Origin: Buttiauxella sp965119215
GTDB lineage: Bacteria > Pseudomonadota > Gammaproteobacteria > Enterobacterales > Enterobacteriaceae
Assembly (NCBI GenBank): GCA_965119215.1
Contig: CBCPKK010000012.1
Coordinates: 67,532-131,531, forward strand
Length of the DNA stretch: 64,000 bases
Direction: 5' to 3'
The notes beneath the pieces were generated by a model that was given only the letters and a program-made list of their open reading frames with translations, searched no databases and was not told the origin of the DNA. The translations under genes were made by a program, and so were the position numbers. Positions 50,470-60,033 of this stretch are shown here, one piece after another (positions within the stretch are counted from its first letter, which is position 1; each line of letters begins with the position of its first letter).

Positions 50470-53145
50470 CTAATTCAGCATGTTGCGAATCACATAGTGC
50501 AAAATGCCGTCATTTTTGAAATACGTCAGTTCATTGCCGGTATCAATTCGGCAGCGGCACTCAACCACCTCTTTTCTACCATCAGCAAACGTTAATGACA
50601 CCGGAACCGTTGCACCTGGGGTTAGGTCATTAAGCCCACTGATATCAATAAACTCCTCTCCGGTTAGCCCTAACGTTTTGCGTGTCACGCCTTGCGGAAA
50701 CTCCAGCGGTAAAATGCCCATACCAATCAGGTTCGAACGGTGAATACGCTCGAATGATTCAGCAATAACCACTCGCACGCCAAGCAGGCGTGGTCCTTTC
50801 GCCGCCCAGTCACGGCTGGAACCTGATCCATATTCTTTACCTGCGAAAACGGCCAGCGGGATGCCCTTCTCCTGATAACGCATCGCGGCATCATAAATAG
50901 AGATCACTTCATCACCCGGTAGCAGTCGTGTCATGCCGCCTTCAACTCCCGGCACCATTTCGTTACGAATACGGATGTTCGCAAACGTTCCGCGCATCAT
51001 CACTTCATGGTTGCCCCTGCGCGAGCCGTAGGAGTTAAAGTCTTTGCGTTCTACACCGTGATTTTGCAGGTAGCGCCCGGCTGGGCTGTCGGGTTTGATG
51101 CTCCCCGCAGGCGAGATATGGTCAGTGGTGACCGAATCACCAAGCATTGCCAGAACGCGGGCACCATGAATATCTTGCACCGGTTTAGGCGTGGCTTCCA
51201 TATCGTCAAAGAATGGCGACAGGCGGATGTAGGTGGAGTCACTTTGCCAGCCGTAAGTGTCTGAACGATCGACCTCAATGTTGCGCCATTCCGGCGTGCC
51301 TTCGAAGACTTCAGCGTATTCTTTGTGGAACATTTCCGTGGAAACTTGTGCAACAGCACGGGCGATTTCCTGGCTGCTCGGCCAAATATCTTTCAGATAA
51401 ACCGGGTCACCTTTTTTATCATGCCCGAGCGGATCGGTCGTCAGATTAACGTTCATGTTCCCCGCGAGCGCATACGCCACCACCAGCGGCGGTGATGCCA
51501 GCCAGTTCGTCTTCACCAGCGGATGAATACGCCCTTCAAAGTTACGGTTTCCGGACAGTACCGCACCGACAGTAAGATCGCCCTTCTTGATAGCCTGCTC
51601 GATTGGATCGGGCAACGGCCCGGAGTTACCAATACAGGTCGTACAGCCATAACCCACCAGATTAAAACCTAACTCGTCGAGATAAGGCGTGAATCCAGCT
51701 TTAGCCAGATAATCCGAAACCACTTTCGAGCCAGGTGCCAGAGACGCTTTCACCCATGGCTGGCGTTTTAAGCCCAATGTCACCGCTTTTTTGGCCAGCA
51801 GACCTGCCGCCATCAGGACGCTTGGGTTTGAAGTGTTGGTACAGGATGTGATTGCGGAAATGACGACAGCGCCATCAGGCAACTGATATTGTTGACCGCC
51901 CATGGTGTAGTCAACCGGAGCACGATCTTTTTGGGTAGTGTTAAGCTCCAGCTCATTGCTGGCGTTAAATGCTTTTGGAACATCTCCCAGCGGGACGCGA
52001 TCCTGCGGGCGTTTCGGCCCTGCCAGGCTTGCTTCAACTTCATTCATATCCAGCGCAAGTGTGCTGGTGAAGACAGGCTCATCGCCAGTATTTCGCCACA
52101 TCCCCTGCACTTTTGCATAGGCTTCAACCAACGCAATTTGTTCTTCGCTTCTGCCGCTCAGACGCATGTAGTCCAGCGTCACGCCATCAATCGGGAAGAA
52201 ACCGCAGGTCGCGCCATATTCAGGCGCCATATTCGCGATTGTCGCGCGGTCGGCCAATGGCAGAGAATCCAGGCCGTCGCCGTAAAACTCAACAAATTTA
52301 CCGACAACACCATGTTTACGCAGCATTTGTGTGACTGTTAGCACAAGATCAGTCGCGGTAATACCTTCCCCCAGTTTGCCATCAAGTTTAAAGCCTACGA
52401 CATCTGGGATCAGCATCGAAACAGGCTGGCCTAACATGGCTGCTTCCGCTTCAATACCACCGACGCCCCACCCTAATACGCCAAGACCATTAATCATGGT
52501 GGTGTGGGAATCCGTACCGACCAGCGTGTCGGGATAAGCTACCAGCTCATCACCCTGCATTTCACTCCACACCGCTTTGCCGAGGTATTCCAGATTAACC
52601 TGGTGACAAATACCCGTACCCGGCGGCACTACGCTAAAACGGCTGAAGGCTTGCTGGCCCCAGCGCAGGAAGACATAGCGTTCGTGGTTACGTTCCATTT
52701 CAAGACGAACGTTTTCTTCGAAAGCGTCGTCGTCACCGAAATGATCGACAGTCACGGAGTGGTCAATAACCAGGTCGACAGGTGAAAGTGGATTTACTTT
52801 GGCGACATCACCACCAAGACGTTTTACGGCTTCCCGCATGGCGGCTAAATCAACCACCGCAGGGACACCCGTAAAGTCCTGCATCAGGACACGTGCCGGT
52901 CGATAGGCAATTTCTCGATTGGCATGTGCGTCTTTCAGCCAGCCGGCCAACGCATGGATATCGTCTTGAGTAACGGAGTCTTCATCCTGCCAACGCAGCA
53001 GGTTTTCGAGCAGAACTTTTAGCGACTTGGGTAAACGAGTGATATCCCCAAGTTCCTTTGCGGCCAGCGGCAAGCTGTAATAGTGATAGGTTTTATTCAG
53101 CGCCTGTAAAGTGTCCTTACTGGCCTCTCGTAGGGTTAACGACAT
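50470..53145 (-). CDS. acnA: Aconitate hydratase A
   Basis: 891 residues as in E. coli AcnA, the stress-responsive aconitase that interconverts citrate and isocitrate and, without its [4Fe-4S] cluster, binds RNA. Cluster cysteines are in ITSCTNTSNPSV (about 435) and YGCTTCIGNSG (about 501 and 504). The swivel domain with GDSVTTDHISPAG and EYGSGSSRDWAAKGP is intact. An AAGGAGGAG sits before the ATG, directly behind a pair of overlapping hairpins (53163-53195). Same-strand neighbours ymiC, yciX and ymiA precede it. Confidence 0.97.
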   Translation of the reverse strand: MSLTLREASKDTLQALNKTYHYYSLPLAAKELGDITRLPKSLKVLLENLLRWQDEDSVTQDDIHALAGWLKDAHANREIAYRPARVLMQDFTGVPAVVDLAAMREAVKRLGGDVAKVNPLSPVDLVIDHSVTVDHFGDDDAFEENVRLEMERNHERYVFLRWGQQAFSRFSVVPPGTGICHQVNLEYLGKAVWSEMQGDELVAYPDTLVGTDSHTTMINGLGVLGWGVGGIEAEAAMLGQPVSMLIPDVVGFKLDGKLGEGITATDLVLTVTQMLRKHGVVGKFVEFYGDGLDSLPLADRATIANMAPEYGATCGFFPIDGVTLDYMRLSGRSEEQIALVEAYAKVQGMWRNTGDEPVFTSTLALDMNEVEASLAGPKRPQDRVPLGDVPKAFNASNELELNTTQKDRAPVDYTMGGQQYQLPDGAVVISAITSCTNTSNPSVLMAAGLLAKKAVTLGLKRQPWVKASLAPGSKVVSDYLAKAGFTPYLDELGFNLVGYGCTTCIGNSGPLPDPIEQAIKKGDLTVGAVLSGNRNFEGRIHPLVKTNWLASPPLVVAYALAGNMNVNLTTDPLGHDKKGDPVYLKDIWPSSQEIARAVAQVSTEMFHKEYAEVFEGTPEWRNIEVDRSDTYGWQSDSTYIRLSPFFDDMEATPKPVQDIHGARVLAMLGDSVTTDHISPAGSIKPDSPAGRYLQNHGVERKDFNSYGSRRGNHEVMMRGTFANIRIRNEMVPGVEGGMTRLLPGDEVISIYDAAMRYQEKGIPLAVFAGKEYGSGSSRDWAAKGPRLLGVRVVIAESFERIHRSNLIGMGILPLEFPQGVTRKTLGLTGEEFIDISGLNDLTPGATVPVSLTFADGRKEVVECRCRIDTGNELTYFKNDGILHYVIRNMLN

Positions 53146-53162
53146 AGCTCCTCCTTAAATTC

Positions 53163-53195
53163 CAGGGATAGCGGTATCCCTGACGAAGATCAGGG
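53163..53195 (-). promoter_or_regulatory. Mutually exclusive hairpins in the acnA leader
   Basis: On the minus strand a distal arm (53190-53195) can pair with 53178-53183 (6 bp), while 53175-53182 can instead pair with 53163-53170 (8 bp, loop of 4). The shared middle segment cannot be in both stems. The inner hairpin ends about ten bases ahead of the acnA ribosome binding site. Confidence 0.5.
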
Positions 53196-53325
53196 ACAGT
53201 ATTAAAGATAACACAAAGATGTCGTAACGATTTGATAACAACCCGAATTGATAAATCAGAGGGTGTACACACAAAGGAGGAAGGATTTGATGACACCCCG
53301 GCGCAGGCCAGGGTGTAGGGAATAA

Positions 53326-53424
53326 TTAGTTTGCCAGCATCCAGACCATTTGCGCCCAAAAAACAAACGAAACGGTAAACACACTGAGCCATGACCAGTA
53401 TTTGACGCTACGGTAAGTATTCAT
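53326..53424 (-). CDS. ymiC: Small membrane protein, YmiC position
   Basis: A 32-residue frame: MNTYRSVKYWSWLSVFTVSF then VFWAQMVWMLAN, one hydrophobic, tryptophan-rich helix. Its position between yciX and acnA on the same strand and its length fit E. coli YmiC, a short membrane protein found by small-protein surveys; I assign the name by place and size, not by remembered sequence. A GAGAGTGG stretch lies ahead of the ATG. Confidence 0.55.
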   Translation of the reverse strand: MNTYRSVKYWSWLSVFTVSFVFWAQMVWMLAN

Positions 53425-53584
53425 AAGCCACTCTCTTATTACTTTGTAAACACTATGACTGAATAACTAATCAGCCTCTTAAATTTGCTGTGTGTAGTGA
53501 TTACTTAAAGAGTGTGCTGTTAACCACGTTTAATTAAAAAGTGTGATTAACCGCAAGTTAAATTAAAGTAAATGAAAATAACAC

Positions 53585-53755
53585 TTATTGTTTTATATGA
53601 TCGTCTGTTGAAAACAGTTCGATAAAATCTTTTTGCTGTTTAGTCAGCTGCCACGACTCCGGAATGTTAACTTCTCCAGCACTCGCCTCTTGCAGTGGCT
53701 TGTCATCTTGTTGATGTACAGCTTTCTGCACTTGCGTTTGGTTAAGGGTTGTCAT
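53585..53755 (-). CDS. yciX: YciX-type small protein
   Basis: A 56-residue polar protein (MTTLNQTQVQKAVHQQDDKP..., then IPESWQLTKQQKDFIELFSTDDHIKQ). E. coli yciX lies at the same place, after ymiA on the same strand, with 55 residues. The ATG at 53755 has GGGGG five to nine bases upstream, which is also the end of ymiA, so translation is coupled. Function unknown; the second half looks like an amphipathic helix. Confidence 0.65.
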   Translation of the reverse strand: MTTLNQTQVQKAVHQQDDKPLQEASAGEVNIPESWQLTKQQKDFIELFSTDDHIKQ

Positions 53756-53757
53756 GT

Positions 53758-53898
53758 TTACCCCCAAAAATGCCAGGCTGCCAGTGCAACAACTAGCCAG
53801 AACAGACCTGATACGAGAAACACCGCCATCCAGGCTTTACGCTTAAGCCCAGTTTCCCTTTGCGGTTCTTCACTTCCTGAAGGCATTGCTAACCTCAT
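53758..53898 (-). CDS. ymiA: YmiA small inner-membrane protein
   Basis: A 46-residue protein ending LKRKAWMAVFLVSGLFWLVV then ALAAWHFWG, with a polar head MRLAMPSGSEEPQRET. It closely follows E. coli YmiA (MPSGNQEPRRD..., LKRKAWLAVFL). The first ATG at 53898 gives the annotated E. coli length; the ATG at 53886 has TGAGG six bases ahead and may be the real start (42 residues). The stop is two bases before the yciX start. Single membrane helix; function unknown. Confidence 0.85.
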   Translation of the reverse strand: MRLAMPSGSEEPQRETGLKRKAWMAVFLVSGLFWLVVALAAWHFWG

Positions 53899-54235
53899 AC
53901 AATCGGCACCACTTATCATAAAACCCTAAACAATCGGTATAATTAATCGCCAGCTGGGATTAATCCTAAAGAAACTCTAGTACAAAAGCTAGCGAAATTG
54001 CTCCCTCATTGCAGGAAAAGATTTAATCTTTTGACCTCAAATATATAATTGAAACAATAAATTTGCGCAGTGGTTAATTATTATCTACGTTTGTCGCTTT
54101 ATTGAGACAGATTAACCACTTAAATAGAGTGGTTAATTAAACTGCGAGGGATATTTAATACGGAGAGGATTAACACATATTCTTTAATGCAAATGAGAAA
54201 AGGTATCTTTCGTAAAGAAAAGATACCTTCAGGTA
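53899..54235. other. Gap between ymiA and cysB with repeated AGTGGTTAATTA
   Basis: No coding frame. AGTGGTTAATTA occurs twice in direct orientation (54069-54080, 54128-54139), with an inverted ATTAACCACT between them (54111-54120). It must hold the ymiA promoter and the cysB terminator. It is AT-rich around 54000-54180. Confidence 0.6.
54200..54229 (-). terminator. Terminator of cysB
   Basis: AAGGTATCTTT (54200-54210) pairs with AAAGATACCTT (54219-54229); on the minus strand the stem ends in TTTTC. It begins seven bases after the cysB stop. Confidence 0.75.
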
Positions 54236-55210
54236 TTATTTGGCTGGTAACTTAATATCTTTGAACATCGCTTCAATATCTTCGTTAGAGCGCAATGCTA
54301 CGGCGGTATCAACCACATCACGAGTCAGGTGCGGCGCGAAACGCTGAATAAAATCATACATGTAACTGCGCAAGAAGGTGCTGCGGCGGAAACCAATTTT
54401 GGTGGTGCTGTGGCTGAACACGCCCTGCGCTTCAATACGCACCAGATCCGGGTCCGACACTGGGTCAACCGCCATACTGGCGATTACACCAACCCCTAGC
54501 CCCAGACGCACGTAAGTTTTAATCACATCAGCATCTGTCGCTGTAAACACAATACGCGGCGTTAAACCGGCACGATTAAATGCGGTATCCAGCTCAGAAC
54601 GCCCAGTGAAACCAAAGGTGTACGTTACCAGCGGATACTGCGCCAGTTCTTCGATAGAAACAGATTCTTTTGACGCTAATGGGTGGTCCGGCGTGACGAC
54701 AATTGAGCGGTTCCAGTGGTAGCACGGCAGCATCACCAAATCATCGTAAAGATGTAACGCTTCGGTCGCTATCGCAAAGTCTGCATTGCCTTTAGACACC
54801 GCTTCAGCGATTTGCGTAGGTGAACCCTGATGCATATGCAGCGAGACACGAGGATAGCGCTCAATGAACCCTTTAATTACATTGGGCAGTGCGTAGCGCG
54901 CCTGTGTATGAGTCGTAGCGACATACAGCGAGCCTTTGTCAGGCCAGGTGTGCTCGCCAGCAACTGCCTTGATAGCATCCACTTTTGAGAGCACTTCACG
55001 GGCAATACGAATAATCTCCTGCCCGGCTGGCGTGACCTGAGTCAGGTGTTTGCCGCTACGCGCAAAGATCTGAATCCCCAGTTCATCTTCTAACATACGA
55101 ACTTGCTTACTGATCCCCGGCTGAGAAGTGTAAAGCCCTTCTGCCGTCGACGATACGTTGAGGTTGTGGTTGACCACCTCTACGATATAACGAAGTTGCT
55201 GTAGTTTCAT
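54236..55210 (-). CDS. cysB: LysR-family cysteine regulon activator CysB
   Basis: A 324-residue regulator, the same length as in E. coli, with the CysB-type helix-turn-helix (STAEGLYTSQPGISKQVRMLEDELGIQIF at about 18-46) and an effector domain that binds N-acetylserine. It activates sulphate assimilation and cysteine genes; yciW in this window is a known target type in E. coli. Single gene between topA and ymiA as in E. coli. Confidence 0.96.
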   Translation of the reverse strand: MKLQQLRYIVEVVNHNLNVSSTAEGLYTSQPGISKQVRMLEDELGIQIFARSGKHLTQVTPAGQEIIRIAREVLSKVDAIKAVAGEHTWPDKGSLYVATTHTQARYALPNVIKGFIERYPRVSLHMHQGSPTQIAEAVSKGNADFAIATEALHLYDDLVMLPCYHWNRSIVVTPDHPLASKESVSIEELAQYPLVTYTFGFTGRSELDTAFNRAGLTPRIVFTATDADVIKTYVRLGLGVGVIASMAVDPVSDPDLVRIEAQGVFSHSTTKIGFRRSTFLRSYMYDFIQRFAPHLTRDVVDTAVALRSNEDIEAMFKDIKLPAK

Positions 55211-55360
55211 GGCGTTCCATCCGCAGTAAAAACAGCCCCGACACGAACAACGGCGGGGATCAGGCGAGGTAAAATTCTCTTAAGCCACTATATCAGTTAT
55301 ACCCTATTTGTATAGTTTGAAAGAAAAAATAATAATCAGGTTATATAAGAGGATATAAAA

Positions 55361-55384
55361 AAGCCGGAGCATCGGCTCCGGCTT
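55361..55384 (-). terminator. Terminator of topA
   Basis: AAGCCGGAGC and GCTCCGGCTT form a perfect 10-bp stem around ATCG. On the minus strand the stem is followed by TTTTTTAT. Confidence 0.85.
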
Positions 55385-55408
55385 TCAACGCTAAAGGACT
55401 AAAGGCGG

Positions 55409-58006
55409 TTACTTTTTGCCTTCAACCCATTTGCCATCCACAAAGAATGCAGACCAACCCGTCGCTTTACCTTCCTTCTCAGAAGAAACGTACTGCTGTT
55501 TAGTCTTACGGCTAAAGCGAACAACCGCTTTGTTGCCGTCAGCATCTTGTTGCGGAGCATCAGCCAGATAACGCAGTTTTTCTGGCAGACGATCACGGAA
55601 GCGATACAGCTCTTCCACTAATGGCGCACGTGTTTCACGAGATTTAGGGAAAGTGTTTGCCGCAAGGAAAACACCCGCCGCGCCATCACGCAGGACGAAG
55701 TACGCATCTGACTTATCACAAGGTAACTCTGGCAACGGAACTGGATCTTCCTTCGGAGGAGCCACTTCGCCGCTGCGCAGGATTTTACGGGTATTCTTAC
55801 AGTCGTCATTAGTACAAGCCATGTACTTACCGAAACGTCCCATTTTCAGGTGCATTTCAGAGCCACATTTCTCACACTCAACGATTGGGCCGTCATAACC
55901 TTTGATGCGGAACTCGCCCTCTTCGATTTCGTAACCATCACACGTTGGGTTGTTACCACAGACGTGCAGTTTACGTTTTGGATCGATGAGGTAGCTGTCC
56001 ATCGCCGTGCCGCACTTGGTACAACGACGCTTCGCACGCAGTGCGTTAGTTTCCGCGTCATCGCCTTCAAGCACGTTGAGGACTTCGTTTTCCGGCACCA
56101 GGTTAATGGTGGTTTTACAGCGCTCTTTAACAGGCAACGCATAACCAGAACAACCCAGGAATACACCCGTACTTGCGGTACGAATACCCATTTCACGGCT
56201 ACAGGTTGGGCAATCGATGCTGGTCAACACCATCTGATTTGGGCGCATACCGCCTTCTTCAGGGTCCAGTTCGGCCTTACTGAGGTGCTCACTGAAATCG
56301 CTAAAGAAGTTGTCCAGAACCCCTTTCCACTCAGCCTGATTATTGGCGACCAGGTCGAGGTTGCTTTCCATCTGCGCGGTGAAATCGTAGTTCATCAGCT
56401 CGCGGAAGTTTTCTTCCAGGCGGTCAGTAACGATTTCACCCATTTTTTCAGCATAGAAGCGGCGGTTTTCTACACGCACATAACCACGATCCTGGATGGT
56501 GGAGATGATTGAAGCGTAAGTAGAAGGACGGCCAATGCCACGTTTTTCCAGCTCTTTTACCAACGATGCTTCGCTGAAACGAGCAGGTGGTTTGGTAAAG
56601 TGCTGTCCTGGCAAGATTTCAACAAGCGCCAGTTCATCACCAGGCTCTACGGCTGGTAATGTACGGTCTTCGTCGCCTTTGCGCAGCGCAGGCATCACTT
56701 TAGTCCAGCCATCGAAACGCAACGTACGACCGCGCGTTTTGAGACGGAAATCACCGGCCTTCACCGTTAAGGTGGTTGAGTCGTATTGCGCAGGTGTCAT
56801 CTGACACGCAACAAACTGACGCCAGATCAACTGGTACAGTTTTTGCGCATCGGCTTCCATATCTTTGAGCGACTCAGCAACAATACTGACATCAGAAGGA
56901 CGAATCGCTTCGTGCGCTTCCTGAGAGTTTTCTTTGTTGGAGTAATGATTAGCCGCTTCAGGAAGATATTTCTTACCGAAATTATCTTCGATGTAGCCGC
57001 GCACCATGCTCACTGCATCCTGGCTCAAGTTGGTTGAGTCGGTACGCATGTAGGTGATATGACCCGCTTCATACAGACGCTGCGCCATCATCATGGTTTT
57101 CTTCACACCAAAACCAAGACGGGTGCTTGCAGCCTGCTGCAACGTGGAGGTGATAAACGGCGCGCCAGGCTTGCTGCTGGTTGGCTTATCTTCACGCTCA
57201 AGCACTGAATAACGGGCTTTTTCCAGCTCGCTAACCGCAGACATAGTCTGTTCACGATTAACCGGGCGGAAAGGCTTGTCTTTATGGTGGCTGACCTGAA
57301 CCGGCAGACTGTCGCCTTTCGGCGTTGTCAGATTCGCGTCAACTTCCCAATATTCTTCAGGCACAAACGCTTTAATTTCGCGTTCACGGTCAACAACCAG
57401 ACGCACAGCAACTGACTGTACGCGTCCGGCAGACAAACCTCGGGCAATCTTTTTCCACAGCAGCGGCGACACCATGTAACCCACAACGCGGTCCATAAAA
57501 CGGCGCGCTTGTTGTGCGTTAACACGGTCGATGTTCAGTTCGCCCGGCTTTTCAAATGCCTGTTGAATGGCATTTTTTGTAATTTCGTTAAACACCACGC
57601 GACTGTAGCGTGATTCATCACCACCGATAACTTCCCGCAGGTGCCATGCAATGGCCTCCCCTTCGCGGTCAAGGTCGGTTGCGAGATAGATATGGTCTGC
57701 TTTTTCAGCCAGTGATTTCAGTTCCGAAACCACTTTTTCTTTACCGGGCAGCACTTCATACTGTGCTTCCCAGTTGTGCCATGGATCGACACCCATACGA
57801 TTTACGAGCGCGCCGCGTTCATCCTTTTTGACCTTTTTGGTCGTTTTGGTGGAGGCAGAGTCAGCGCTCTTCTTGGTGGTTGATCCACTGGTCGGCAAAT
57901 CACGGATATGACCGACGCTGGACTTAACCACGTAGTCATTACCGAGATATTTGTTGATCGTTTTGGCTTTTGCCGGGGACTCAACGATGACGAGAGCTTT
58001 ACCCAT
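55409..58006 (-). CDS. topA: DNA topoisomerase I
   Basis: An 865-residue type IA topoisomerase that relaxes negative supercoils. TOPRIM is at the start (GKALVIVESPAKAKTINKYLG, DLDREGEAIAWHL), the active-site tyrosine in GHITYMRTDSTNLS (near 319), and three Cys4 zinc-ribbon motifs (CPTCSREMG...C, CTKCGTAMD...C, CEKCGSEMH...C) lie between about 597 and 740, then the C-terminal ribbon-like domain. The ATG at 58006 matches E. coli MGKALVIVE; a GTG two codons before is rejected. Confidence 0.97.
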   Translation of the reverse strand: MGKALVIVESPAKAKTINKYLGNDYVVKSSVGHIRDLPTSGSTTKKSADSASTKTTKKVKKDERGALVNRMGVDPWHNWEAQYEVLPGKEKVVSELKSLAEKADHIYLATDLDREGEAIAWHLREVIGGDESRYSRVVFNEITKNAIQQAFEKPGELNIDRVNAQQARRFMDRVVGYMVSPLLWKKIARGLSAGRVQSVAVRLVVDREREIKAFVPEEYWEVDANLTTPKGDSLPVQVSHHKDKPFRPVNREQTMSAVSELEKARYSVLEREDKPTSSKPGAPFITSTLQQAASTRLGFGVKKTMMMAQRLYEAGHITYMRTDSTNLSQDAVSMVRGYIEDNFGKKYLPEAANHYSNKENSQEAHEAIRPSDVSIVAESLKDMEADAQKLYQLIWRQFVACQMTPAQYDSTTLTVKAGDFRLKTRGRTLRFDGWTKVMPALRKGDEDRTLPAVEPGDELALVEILPGQHFTKPPARFSEASLVKELEKRGIGRPSTYASIISTIQDRGYVRVENRRFYAEKMGEIVTDRLEENFRELMNYDFTAQMESNLDLVANNQAEWKGVLDNFFSDFSEHLSKAELDPEEGGMRPNQMVLTSIDCPTCSREMGIRTASTGVFLGCSGYALPVKERCKTTINLVPENEVLNVLEGDDAETNALRAKRRCTKCGTAMDSYLIDPKRKLHVCGNNPTCDGYEIEEGEFRIKGYDGPIVECEKCGSEMHLKMGRFGKYMACTNDDCKNTRKILRSGEVAPPKEDPVPLPELPCDKSDAYFVLRDGAAGVFLAANTFPKSRETRAPLVEELYRFRDRLPEKLRYLADAPQQDADGNKAVVRFSRKTKQQYVSSEKEGKATGWSAFFVDGKWVEGKK

Positions 58007-58407
58007 ATTCACCTTTACCTAATGTAATTCTTCCAGGAGACGTCGCACGCTAGTTACACCTTCCACTGGCGATGCGCTTTTTATATTGCGGCAGCATCAA
58101 TGGATATCAACTCTTTTTTCATCCACCAGCCAAATTAAGCGAACATCGCAGGTGATTGAGATAATGAGTCTTTCGCGCTGGTGACATAGCACGACGGAAC
58201 TTTGGTTGAATGTCAAGCAATTCCGTTGCCAGATTTGCGAAAGCGTCACACTCTACCTGATAAAATGAGTTACGCAACTTTATTAGCACGCAACAAGGAT
58301 TCCTGCCAGCACAGTAAACTGAATAAATCACCCGAGGTTTACTCAGGAATATTGCCCTTTGCAGTATAGCGGAAGTACACTAGCGCCAGTTTTTAAAGGA
58401 GGAAATC
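58007..58407. other. 401-bp gap between topA and yciN
   Basis: A divergent promoter region. It must hold the several topA promoters on the minus strand and the yciN promoter near 58355-58385 on the plus strand. A 70-codon minus-strand frame (58119-58331) has no ribosome binding site or family resemblance and is not accepted. No repeats of note. Confidence 0.5.
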
Positions 58408-58659
58408 ATGCAACCGACCACTCAACCAATCGATAAACAGTCACTACTCGTTGAAGCCAATAAAGTCATCCGTGCCCATGAAGATTTCATGCATGGAATG
58501 GAAGCAACCGATGTAGAGCAAAAAAACGGGGTGCTGGTGTTCAAAGGTGAGTACTTCCTTGATGAGCAAGGCTTACCGACCGGGAAAAGCACCGCGATAT
58601 TTAATATGTTTAAGCATCTTGCGCATGTGTTTGCTGATAAATATCACCTGCAAGACTGA
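58408..58659 (+). CDS. yciN: YciN family protein
   Basis: 83 residues, the same length as E. coli YciN, with TQPIDKQSLLVEANKVIRAHED, GVLVFKGEYFLDEQGLPT and STAIFNMFKHLAHVFADKYHL conserved. A small cytosolic alpha/beta protein of unknown job. GGAGGAAAT precedes the ATG. Followed by its own terminator. Confidence 0.93.
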   Translation: MQPTTQPIDKQSLLVEANKVIRAHEDFMHGMEATDVEQKNGVLVFKGEYFLDEQGLPTGKSTAIFNMFKHLAHVFADKYHLQD

Positions 58660-58667
58660 GTAAAAGA

Positions 58668-58687
58668 ACGAGGCCAAATGGCCTCGT
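58668..58687. terminator. yciN/sohB terminator
   Basis: ACGAGGCC pairs with GGCCTCGT around AAAT (58668-58675, 58680-58687), followed by TTCTC on the plus strand, between convergent genes. Confidence 0.75.
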
Positions 58688-58711
58688 TTCTCATTTCAGT
58701 TCTGGTACTCA

Positions 58712-59761
58712 CTACAGCAATGGTTTTTCACCACGTTGCCACCAGCGCAGCAACAGATTATCCACGCTGTTCGCCGCACTACTGGTAAATCTATCCATCA
58801 TCTTTTTACGGCGCGTGTAGTGCACATTAATCACTTCACGATCTTTCATCAGGTTGATCAGTAGATCGTCGCTGGTGCTGACCGCATCAACCAGACCTTT
58901 CTCTAACGCCTGCGTACCGTACCAGTGCTCGCCCGTCGCTACGGCATCGATATCCAGCGTTGGGCGCATATCATGAACAAACTGCTTAAATAGCAGGTGT
59001 GTTTCATTGAGATCTTCACGGAATTTCTCACGCCCTTGCTCGGTGTTTTCACCAAATAAAGTCAACGTGCGTTTGTACTGCCCGGCAGTATGCAGTTCTA
59101 CATCTATATCATTGCGCTTTAGCAAACGATGGAAGTTAGGAATCTGCGCCACAACGCCAATCGAACCAATAATAGAAAAAGGGGCTGCGACGATTTTATC
59201 CGCCACGCACGCCATCATATAACCGCCGCTGGCGGCCACTTTATCGACGGCCACTGTCAGGCGAACTTTGCTATCACGCAGGCGCTGCAATTGCGAAGCC
59301 GCAAGCCCATAACCATGTACTACCCCACCAGGGCTTTCCAGACGCAGCAAAACCTCATCCTCAGGTTTCACTACAGCCAGTACTGCGGTTATCTCTTCAC
59401 GCAAAGAAGTGACTTCGTGGGCGTCCATACTTCCTTTAAAATCCAGCACATAAAGTGTGGGTTTGTCAGAAATAACCGTTTCGCCACGTTTAGCGCGGGC
59501 TTTAGCCTGTTTCGCTTCGAGCTTGTGTTTTTTCTTTTGAGTTTTATGCCAGAGTTTTTGCTGGTGAGCATCAAGTCTTGCCACCTGCATTTCTTCCTGC
59601 ATTTCCTGGTATTGTTCACTTAAATTGGTGAGCCTTAGCTCGCCACGCTGGTGTCTTTTGCGCCCGGCAACATTCACGATAATCGTGATAAGAATGCCGA
59701 TAGCGGCAACGACAGTGACGATTTTCGCCAAAAACAGCCCATAGTTTGCAATCAGATCCAC
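58712..59761 (-). CDS. sohB: Inner-membrane serine peptidase SohB
   Basis: 349 residues, as in E. coli: an S49 (SppA-like) protease anchored by an N-terminal membrane helix (FLAKIVTVVAAIGILITIIVNVAG), a highly basic linker (HKTQKKKHKLEAKQAKARAKRG) and a ClpP-fold catalytic domain. The nucleophile serine is in KVAASGGYMMACVAD and the oxyanion glycines in LRLESPGGVVHGYG. It faces the periplasm. Divergent from yciK. Confidence 0.95.
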   Translation of the reverse strand: MDLIANYGLFLAKIVTVVAAIGILITIIVNVAGRKRHQRGELRLTNLSEQYQEMQEEMQVARLDAHQQKLWHKTQKKKHKLEAKQAKARAKRGETVISDKPTLYVLDFKGSMDAHEVTSLREEITAVLAVVKPEDEVLLRLESPGGVVHGYGLAASQLQRLRDSKVRLTVAVDKVAASGGYMMACVADKIVAAPFSIIGSIGVVAQIPNFHRLLKRNDIDVELHTAGQYKRTLTLFGENTEQGREKFREDLNETHLLFKQFVHDMRPTLDIDAVATGEHWYGTQALEKGLVDAVSTSDDLLINLMKDREVINVHYTRRKKMMDRFTSSAANSVDNLLLRWWQRGEKPLL

Positions 59762-60033
59762 GCTTTCCGCCTTCCATTCAGAGCATTAAATATCTGTCGC
59801 CCAGTGTAACCGAGCGGTGATTCCACGTCTGCATCCAACTATAAATGCTGCGAGGCGCATTCCTGAACGTCTTTAATGAAATGAAACTTTTGCAAAATGT
59901 TAATCAAAGGTATTGTCTCCTGTTGCCTGATTGAAATAAGGCGCTATTTCAGGCATAAAACCTGGAAGCCATAAATTCCCAGCTATTTCCGAGAAATAAG
60001 ACGTGAGCGTAAGCATCGCGCGAGGAGTTGAAA

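Noticed and set aside
55850..56512. 220-codon plus-strand frame inside topA
   Set aside because: Antisense shadow of the conserved topA gene, no ribosome binding site and no family resemblance; its length follows from topA codon usage.
58119..58331. 70-codon minus-strand frame between topA and yciN
   Set aside because: No ribosome binding site, no recognisable domain, and it covers the expected topA promoter region.
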